Shown here in pieces: positions 5,912-10,068 of a stretch of 10,068 nt of DNA. The position numbers and the translations under genes were made by a program. The stretch's first letter is position 1; every line of letters begins with the position of its first letter. The notes under the pieces are model-generated. The model searched no databases and was not told the DNA's origin. It saw nothing but the letters and a program-made list of their open reading frames with translations. This DNA is from DAOTWY01 sp003696565 (GTDB lineage: Bacteria > Chloroflexota > Anaerolineae > Aggregatilineales > Phototrophicaceae): NCBI GenBank assembly GCA_034435635.1, contig DAOTWY010000036.1, positions 1 to 10,068 of the forward strand, written 5' to 3'.

Positions 5912-6676
5912 TCATTTAGGAGCCATACGGATAGCCCCATCTAGGCGAATGACTTCACCGTTGAGCATGGGGTTTTCGATAATCGCTTGTGCGAGGTGGG
6001 CGTATTCCGCTGGTTGCCCTAAGCGCGGCGGGAAGGGTACTTGCTGACCCAAAGAAATCCGCGCTTCTTCTGGCAGGGCAGCTAACAAAGGCGTATCAAA
6101 TAACCCGGGGGCAATTGTCATCACACGAATACCGCTTTTTGATAAATCACGGGCGATTGGCAATGTCATCCCAACAATCCCACCTTTAGAAGCAGAATAT
6201 GCCGCTTGCCCAATTTGCCCGTCAAAGGCTGCGACGGATGCTGTGTTGATGATAACACCACGCTCACCGTCAGCGTTGGGTTCGTTCTCACCCATTACAG
6301 CAGCAGCTAACCGAATGCAGTTAAACGTGCCGATCAAATTAATCTTGATGACCGTCTCAAAAATATCTAGCGGATGCGGACCGCCTTTTGGGTGCCAGGT
6401 TCGCATCGCCATCCCCACGCCAGCACAATTGACCAAAATATGTAATCCACCGAATTTGTTCTTGGCTAAGTCAATGGCAGCTTGAATATCCGCTTCACTG
6501 GTAACATCAGCTTGAGCAAATGTGGCACCAATCGCTTTGGCATGCGCTTCACCTCGTTCTGCATCACGATCTAACACGATAACGTTTGCGCCATGTTCTG
6601 CGAGTCGTTGTGCGGTTGCCCCACCTAAACCAGATGCCCCCCCGGTGATAATAGCTGTTAACCCTTTGATTTCCAT
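5912..6676 (-). CDS. SDR-family 3-hydroxyacyl-CoA dehydrogenase, type 2 (HSD17B10-like)
   Basis: NAD-dependent short-chain dehydrogenase, 254 residues, cytoplasmic. It likely oxidises 3-hydroxyacyl-CoA or 2-methyl-3-hydroxybutyryl-CoA in fatty acid or isoleucine breakdown. The Rossmann motif is TGGASGLG (11-18). Asp36 at the end of beta-2 favours NAD over NADP. ADVT (56-59) and NCAGVG (83-88) follow, with catalytic Asn113, Ser147, Tyr160 and Lys164 (YSASK). The insert WHPKGGPHPLDIF (94-106) and the C-terminal pattern FPPRLG-P-EYA (215-226), then NGEVIRLDGAIRMAPK, are distinctive of the type 2 hydroxyacyl-CoA dehydrogenase group, whose size it matches. AGGAG lies about eight bases ahead of ATG 6676. 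It stands between two hairpin/promoter candidates and appears to be a single-gene unit. It could serve the pathway of the left-end dehydrogenase, but nothing in the DNA links them. Confidence 0.9.
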   Translation of the reverse strand: MEIKGLTAIITGGASGLGGATAQRLAEHGANVIVLDRDAERGEAHAKAIGATFAQADVTSEADIQAAIDLAKNKFGGLHILVNCAGVGMAMRTWHPKGGPHPLDIFETVIKINLIGTFNCIRLAAAVMGENEPNADGERGVIINTASVAAFDGQIGQAAYSASKGGIVGMTLPIARDLSKSGIRVMTIAPGLFDTPLLAALPEEARISLGQQVPFPPRLGQPAEYAHLAQAIIENPMLNGEVIRLDGAIRMAPK

Positions 6677-6710
6677 AAAAATTACTCCTAATTTTGATAA
6701 TTTTTAGGTT

Positions 6711-6740
6711 AGATTATGCCGTGTTAACCATGAACATCAA
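6711..6740 (-). promoter_or_regulatory. Candidate sigma-70 promoter for the SDR gene
   Basis: On the minus strand TTGATG (6740-6735) and TAATCT (6716-6711) are separated by 18 bases; shifting one base gives ATAATC with 17. Both hexamers are moderate matches. Transcription would start near 6704, about 28 bases before ATG 6676. The spacer contains the palindrome GTTAAC. The site lies in the 95-base gap after the unknown gene ending at 6772. Confidence 0.4.
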
Positions 6741-6771
6741 AGAGAAACATAGCGAATGTTAATTTAACCTT

Positions 6772-7383
6772 TTACACCTTACCCAGCTTATCGACTGAAA
6801 AATCAATCGCCACGACATATGACTCATCTAACAATAACGCCTTCATATAAGGCATCTCTTTGTGTCGTTCTCCTTCAATGATCTTGGTTTCCAATTGATG
6901 ATGCTTTAATATTTTGTCCAGTCGGTCGGCAAGTGGTTTGGGCATTTCTCCCACTAAATCGCCACCGCTAGAGAAAACATCAACCAGTGGCTTAGAGACG
7001 TTGAGGTAATCAGGAATATGCCGCCATTGCCCGAATGTGCTAGCGTATCCCTGGAACACGTCTAAAATCAATTCATTAACGTTGGTTGGATTACCACGGA
7101 AGAACAATCCAACGGGTGTTGTGTTGTATTGATACAATAGTGGGTGCTCCTCTTTTTGATGCAGACGAATATGCTTAAACATCCCTAGCATAATCTGATG
7201 TTCCTGTACCCCGATGCAACGTACAATATATCGGTGCTTATCCCGTAATCCATTAACAGTTTCATCAAATTCCGTTGTCGCGATGATAAATTGCAATGTA
7301 TCCGGTGCGCTGTCCATCTGCGCCATCAGGAACACCCCATATCCCTGTTCTGTATTGACCTCATCCATCAACTGTTGAATCAT
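6772..7383 (-). CDS. Unknown soluble protein coupled to a metallophosphoesterase
   Basis: A 203-residue protein I do not recognise. It has no signal peptide, membrane segment, cysteine cluster of a metal site or known nucleotide motif. The N-terminal part (about 1-75) looks like alternating strands and helices, with GYGVFLMAQMD, TLQFIIATTEFDETV and HRYIVRCIGVQEHQIMLGMF. A middle part has HPLLYQYN--PVGLFFRGNP. The C-terminal half is helical (ILDVFQGYAS, PKPLADRLDKILKHHQ) and ends in a strand, SYVVAIDFSVDKLG. ATG 7383 overlaps the stop codon of the phosphoesterase in an ATGA junction, and GGAGG lies four bases upstream inside that gene, so translation is probably coupled and this start is preferred over one ten codons earlier. 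The arrangement suggests a shared role or a physical partner of the phosphoesterase. Function cannot be stated. Confidence 0.75.
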   Translation of the reverse strand: MIQQLMDEVNTEQGYGVFLMAQMDSAPDTLQFIIATTEFDETVNGLRDKHRYIVRCIGVQEHQIMLGMFKHIRLHQKEEHPLLYQYNTTPVGLFFRGNPTNVNELILDVFQGYASTFGQWRHIPDYLNVSKPLVDVFSSGGDLVGEMPKPLADRLDKILKHHQLETKIIEGERHKEMPYMKALLLDESYVVAIDFSVDKLGKV

Positions 7384-8156
7384 CGTCCCTCCCGTAAGCG
7401 ACGTGCTGCCCATTCTGGTGCAGGGTAATCTGTTGCTTGCATATCTTTTAAAGCGGCATCCACATCATAATCAATGGCACGTAAATCCACTGTTACATGA
7501 TCGTTTTCAAACGTGAACAAGCCCCATTGTGCTTTTCCAGGCATATCAAACGACATGCCAATACTACCAACGTTGATAACACGCCAACGCCCTAGTTGAC
7601 GATCCATCTGAACATGGATATGCCCACCAATGGCGAGGATACCTTCACGGTCTAGCAAGTAGTCTGCTGCTTCTTCTTCTGGTGTATCTGGGCGCAGCAT
7701 TGCCTCATCATTGCCAGGGACCGCATGATAGCCAATTACATAACCATAGCCAGGCACCTTTAAACTGGTTTCTTTGCCCAGGGTGCTTGCCAAAAACTGA
7801 TAATCCTCCCAGGTGAGCTGTTCTAAATTCCAGTTTAAAAGTGCGTCAGTTGTGGTGCGAGCGCGGTGTAAGCGACGAAATGCCTGCTCATCGGCTGCGG
7901 GTGGCATCACAAATCGCTCACCAGTGACAAGATAGCGATCTGTGTTTCCGCCAATGACCTTGACTTTGTCCTCTCCAAGTGCTTTTTGATGTGCTTGTAC
8001 CTGTCGTATACACTCTGCTGGGTGTGGACCAAATGCAGCATAATCCCCCAGATACCAGATAACATCAATCTCGCCAACAGACTCCAAATCAGCAAGTACC
8101 GCTTCATAAGCATGCCAATTTCCGTGTATATCTGAAAGCACGGCTAGTCTCATCAT
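7380..8156 (-). CDS. Calcineurin-like metallophosphoesterase (YfcE/Metallophos_2 type)
   Basis: Two-metal phosphoesterase, 258 residues, cytoplasmic. All metal-ligand motifs are present in order: SDIHGN (8-13; Asp9, His11), LGDYAAFGP (36-44; Asp38), GGNTD (69-73; Asn71), GYHAVPGND (142-150; His144) and GGHIH (177-181; His179, His181), followed by the typical INVGSIG (194-200). The GNHD motif has Thr in place of the usual His (GNTD), so the proton-donor His is absent at that spot, as in a number of YfcE/MJ0936-type proteins. Relatives act on phosphodiesters or small phosphomonoesters, so the substrate cannot be given. The start may be either of two adjacent ATGs (8156 or 8153); AAGGA lies six bases before the first. 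Its stop overlaps the next gene by four bases. A terminator hairpin at 8211-8232 lies upstream, so this gene heads a two-gene unit. Confidence 0.88.
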   Translation of the reverse strand: MMRLAVLSDIHGNWHAYEAVLADLESVGEIDVIWYLGDYAAFGPHPAECIRQVQAHQKALGEDKVKVIGGNTDRYLVTGERFVMPPAADEQAFRRLHRARTTTDALLNWNLEQLTWEDYQFLASTLGKETSLKVPGYGYVIGYHAVPGNDEAMLRPDTPEEEAADYLLDREGILAIGGHIHVQMDRQLGRWRVINVGSIGMSFDMPGKAQWGLFTFENDHVTVDLRAIDYDVDAALKDMQATDYPAPEWAARRLREGR

Positions 8157-8210
8157 ATTGTGTCCTTATCTACCTGCATATAGTCTGATCATGATACAAC
8201 TGTAACATAA

Positions 8211-8232
8211 AAGGCGCAGTTTCCCGCGCCTT
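8211..8232 (-). terminator. Hairpin terminator with GGGAAAC loop
   Basis: AAGGCGC (8211-8217) and GCGCCTT (8226-8232) form a perfect seven-base stem with an eight-base loop. On the minus strand it is followed by TTATGTTAC, continuing the stem's TT into TTTTATG. It would end the transcript of the sigma factor-acyltransferase-PPOX block 150 bases past the 8380 stop. Loop and flanks resemble the hairpin at 2189-2211. Confidence 0.65.
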
Positions 8233-8285
8233 ATGGATACTAAGTTGATGCTGCTTAAAAATAACCAATCCCTATACTCCTAAGA

Positions 8286-8360
8286 GATAAATCCGCACTT
8301 CATCCCATAAATGAGGGGACTAAAACGAGCCTGCCACCAAACCAGCCCGCAGGATTTATC
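8286..8360. repeat. Decayed palindromic intergenic element bounded by GATAAATCC / GGATTTATC
   Basis: A perfect nine-base inverted repeat, GATAAATCC (8286-8294) and GGATTTATC (8352-8360), encloses 57 bases. Inside, CCTGC (8330-8334) and GCAGG (8349-8353) form a smaller inverted pair. The interior ACTAAAACGAGCCTGCC...CAGCCCGCAGG resembles extragenic palindromes (REP-like elements) that I recall from Chloroflexota and other bacteria. CGCACTT (8294-8300) and AAGTGCG (8373-8379) add an overlapping inverted pair. No coding frame is seen in the 223-base gap (8157-8379), which holds only this element, the terminator and the phosphoesterase leader. Confidence 0.55.
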
Positions 8361-8379
8361 CCCAATTTCTTAAAGTGCG

Positions 8380-8763
8380 TTAACTTTGCCTGGGGGTAAT
8401 TTCCAGATAGATTAGTTTTTTGCGCGTTAGCATATGATATAGTCCAAAGAGCCGCTTTTGCCAGCCATATCTACGAAGAAATAGCTGATCTGCATGCTTG
8501 GATTCCTCACCTTCGGGTAAAATCCGCACCTGTGCTGGGAGATAATCCACCCCAAGCAGATTACCACGCCCGTCACATGGGGCAATCTCTACTTGGTTGT
8601 TATTACGGATACGCTTTGCTTTACCTGAGTCTGGCAATGTCATGATATAGAGTTTGTCATCTTCACGCACAAACCATACTGGTGTTGCTACAGCGTTACC
8701 GTTTTTACGATAAGTTTTAAGACTAATAAACCGGTGATTGTTTAATACATCAAACTCACTCAT
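8380..8763 (-). CDS. PPOX-class F420-dependent (Rv2061-like) oxidoreductase
   Basis: Small split beta-barrel protein, 127 residues, of the pyridoxamine 5'-phosphate oxidase-like superfamily. It fits the subgroup described as PPOX-class F420-dependent, Rv2061 family. Signature stretches are FISLKTYRKNGNAVATPVWF (12-31), DDKLYIMTLPDSGKAKRIRNNNQVEIAPCDGRG (about 35-67) and the C-terminal LRRYGWQKRLFGLYHML. The SGKAKRIRNN and AP-CD-RG segments are where this subgroup binds its cofactor. Family members use F420H2 or flavin for reduction, or only bind the cofactor; the natural substrate is unknown. Its ATG shares four bases (ATGA) with the acyltransferase stop, and GAGGAG sits upstream within that gene, so the two are translationally coupled. 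A CofE-family ligase elsewhere in the window agrees with an F420-using organism but does not prove it. Confidence 0.85.
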   Translation of the reverse strand: MSEFDVLNNHRFISLKTYRKNGNAVATPVWFVREDDKLYIMTLPDSGKAKRIRNNNQVEIAPCDGRGNLLGVDYLPAQVRILPEGEESKHADQLFLRRYGWQKRLFGLYHMLTRKKLIYLEITPRQS

Positions 8764-9410
8764 TTAGATAACTCCTCACCTCGTTTAATATCTCTTGGTC
8801 GTAGCTTAAAATCGTTTTGATTTTCTGGATATAAACCACGAATAGGTGGGCGATACAAATTCCAAATAACCTCAATATCGTGCTCAAGGTCACCTGTAAG
8901 TGGCTCCGGGGTGATAAAATCAATCACTTTGCGTCCATAGTCCATGCGTGCGGCTAATAGTGGGACATTTGCTTCTTTGGCAATGAAGTAGAAACCGGTT
9001 TTCCAGTGGTCAAGTTTACTGCGTGTGCCTTCTGGAGCTATCACCAAGATAAGGTGTTCATTGGTTTTAAAAGCATCTACAGCAGCTTTAACAGCATTAT
9101 GACTTGCCTGCCGGTTAATGGGCAATCCACCGGTTAGCCGAATAAACAACCCAACAAGTGGCACTCGCATAAATTCTTTTTTCACCATCCAACGACATCT
9201 TAAGCGGATTGCCCAGGATGCCATCACCAAATGCCACCCATCCCAATTACTTGTGTGTGGCGCGGCAATAATCACCAACTTCGGCTCATTGGGGATTTCG
9301 CCTTCAAGCCGCCATCCAGCTAAACGGAAATAAAGCCGCCCAATCCATGATAACAAGCGGCTGCTTTTGACTGGATAATTATTTTTCAGGTTTGAAATAA
9401 CACCTGGCAT
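8760..9410 (-). CDS. PlsC-type lysophospholipid acyltransferase family protein
   Basis: Acyltransferase of the LPLAT/PlsC superfamily, 216 residues. It probably transfers an acyl chain to a lysophospholipid or related acceptor at the inner face of the membrane. The catalytic HX4D motif is HTSNWD (52-57). The acceptor-binding motif is PEGTRSK (126-132), preceded by GGLPINRQASHN (94-105), which carries the motif II Arg. A moderately hydrophobic stretch, RVPLVGLFIRLTGGLP, lies between. HTSNWDG and PEGTRSKLDHWKTGFYFIA are typical of a short branch often annotated as 1-acyl-glycerol-3-phosphate acyltransferase, distinct from the longer PlsC of phospholipid synthesis. ATG 9410 is chosen because AGGAG lies six bases upstream; an earlier in-frame start at 9491 would overlap the sigma factor gene. 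It follows the sigma gene by 70 bases and is coupled to the PPOX gene. Acceptor unknown. Confidence 0.88.
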   Translation of the reverse strand: MPGVISNLKNNYPVKSSRLLSWIGRLYFRLAGWRLEGEIPNEPKLVIIAAPHTSNWDGWHLVMASWAIRLRCRWMVKKEFMRVPLVGLFIRLTGGLPINRQASHNAVKAAVDAFKTNEHLILVIAPEGTRSKLDHWKTGFYFIAKEANVPLLAARMDYGRKVIDFITPEPLTGDLEHDIEVIWNLYRPPIRGLYPENQNDFKLRPRDIKRGEELSK

Positions 9411-9416
9411 TATTCG

Positions 9417-9421
9417 CTCCT
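9417..9421 (-). promoter_or_regulatory. Ribosome binding site fixing the acyltransferase start at 9410
   Basis: AGGAG on the minus strand with a six-base spacer to ATG 9410. It argues against a start at 9491, which would add 27 residues unlike the family and overlap the sigma factor gene. Confidence 0.75.
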
Positions 9422-9480
9422 CATTAGTCACATTACCGTATTTAACACATAACAAACACAAAGGAGACGATTTTAGGATG

Positions 9481-10068
9481 TTACTTCTCAAACTGCTTTA
9501 GTTTATCTGGGTTGATGATAGCACGTATCGTCTGAATTTTACTATCAACAATATCAAAGCTGAAGATTGATATAGGTAATTTAGATATATTGTCATAGAC
9601 GACAACACCAGCTCTTCCATTAATTTCTTTAATTTCGATGATAAATGCAGTTTGTGCGCGTTTTGCCAAGCCGAAGATAAAACGTGCCACTCGTTCTATG
9701 CCAATAATTGGACGTGTAGCTGCTGGGCGTTTTCCTCCACTATCGGAATAGACAACGGCATCTTCGGCTAAGAGTTGTATTAAATCATGGAGGTTGCCCG
9801 CTTGTACTGCCAGCAAAAACTGATTAAGAAGTTGATGATGCTCCTCTGGGGTGCTATTAAAACGTGGACGATTGGCATGAATGTGCTGTTTAGCGCGGCT
9901 AAAAATTTGCCGGCAAGTGGTTGGCTCTTTATTGATGATATGAGCGATCTCCTGATAGTTATAATCAAACACTTCTCGCAAAAGAAAAACTGCTCGCTCA
10001 ACTGGGGTGAGTTGCTCTAATAACACCAAAAAGGCAAAAGAGAGCGACTCAAGATCACCCACCAACTG
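9481..10068 (-). CDS. ECF41-type RNA polymerase sigma factor, 5'-truncated by window edge
   Basis: C-terminal 195 residues of an extracytoplasmic-function sigma factor with a fused SnoaL/NTF2-like domain, the arrangement of group ECF41. The frame is open to the window end, so region 2 lies outside. Region 4 is about residues 12-60: SLSFAFLVLLEQLTPVERAVFLLREVFDYNYQEIA, then a helix-turn-helix ending ICRQIFSRAKQHI-like (TTCRQIFSRAKQ). The linker RPRF leads to the NTF2-like domain (about 72-190) with AEDAVVYSDSGGKRPAA and the final NPDKL. In ECF41 proteins the conserved DGGGK motif and NPDKL tail tune sigma activity; here the first reads DSGGK. These sigma factors usually sit beside an oxidoreductase or carboxymuconolactone decarboxylase-like gene; here the visible downstream neighbours are an acyltransferase and a PPOX enzyme. 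The upstream neighbour is not visible. Family call strong; regulon unknown. Confidence 0.9.
   Translation of the reverse strand, partial: QLVGDLESLSFAFLVLLEQLTPVERAVFLLREVFDYNYQEIAHIINKEPTTCRQIFSRAKQHIHANRPRFNSTPEEHHQLLNQFLLAVQAGNLHDLIQLLAEDAVVYSDSGGKRPAATRPIIGIERVARFIFGLAKRAQTAFIIEIKEINGRAGVVVYDNISKLPISIFSFDIVDSKIQTIRAIINPDKLKQFEK

Noticed and set aside
9411..9491. Acyltransferase start at 9491, overlapping the sigma factor gene
   Set aside because: AGGAG six bases before ATG 9410 and the family length favour the shorter form.

Overview
The window looks like chromosomal DNA from a free-living bacterium with mid-range G+C. It is most likely a member of the Chloroflexota, perhaps Anaerolineae-like. 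This is an inference from the gene mix: an ACAD11-type acyl-CoA dehydrogenase with its APH-like kinase partner, a CofE-type ligase next to PPOX/F420-type enzymes, an ECF41 sigma factor, and short inverted repeats around GATAAATCC cores in intergenic DNA. No rRNA, tRNA, CRISPR array, insertion sequence or phage gene was found, and no gap between genes exceeds 300 bases.

Layout. 1-1133 (-) is an acyl-CoA dehydrogenase cut by the window start. Starting 33 bases away in the opposite direction is an APH-fold phosphotransferase (1167-2189, +). A hairpin terminator separates it from a convergent secreted two-repeat protein (2231-2980, -). A 214-base divergent spacer with phased GTAAA boxes leads to a sulfatase-fold enzyme with Thr in the nucleophile position (3195-4724, +). 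A 196-base spacer full of inverted repeats follows, then a convergent CofE-like ligase (4921-5793, -), an SDR dehydrogenase of the 3-hydroxyacyl-CoA dehydrogenase type 2 group (5912-6676, -), and a translationally coupled pair of metallophosphoesterase and unknown protein (8156 to 6772, -). The 223-base gap at 8157-8379 holds a terminator and a second palindromic repeat. The last block, all on the minus strand, runs from an ECF41-type sigma factor (cut by the window end, stop at 9481) to a PlsC-type acyltransferase (9410-8760) to a PPOX-fold F420/flavin enzyme (8763-8380) that overlaps it by four bases.

How the genes may work together. The kinase and dehydrogenase at the left end correspond to the two halves of the eukaryotic fusion proteins ACAD10/ACAD11 and to LvaA/LvaC of Pseudomonas levulinate catabolism. 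The likely job is phosphorylation of a 4-hydroxyacyl-CoA, then removal of the phosphate to give an enoyl-CoA. The SDR could carry out the later 3-hydroxyacyl-CoA oxidation, although it is 4.8 kb away and not in the same operon. The ligase and the PPOX enzyme both hint at a deazaflavin (F420) cofactor. The acyltransferase-PPOX pair may belong to an envelope or stress unit headed by the sigma factor. No obviously new multigene system is visible. The points most worth a second look are the split divergent ACAD/kinase pair, the Thr-type sulfatase homologue, the atypical CofE homologue, the unknown protein coupled to the phosphoesterase, and the intergenic palindromes.
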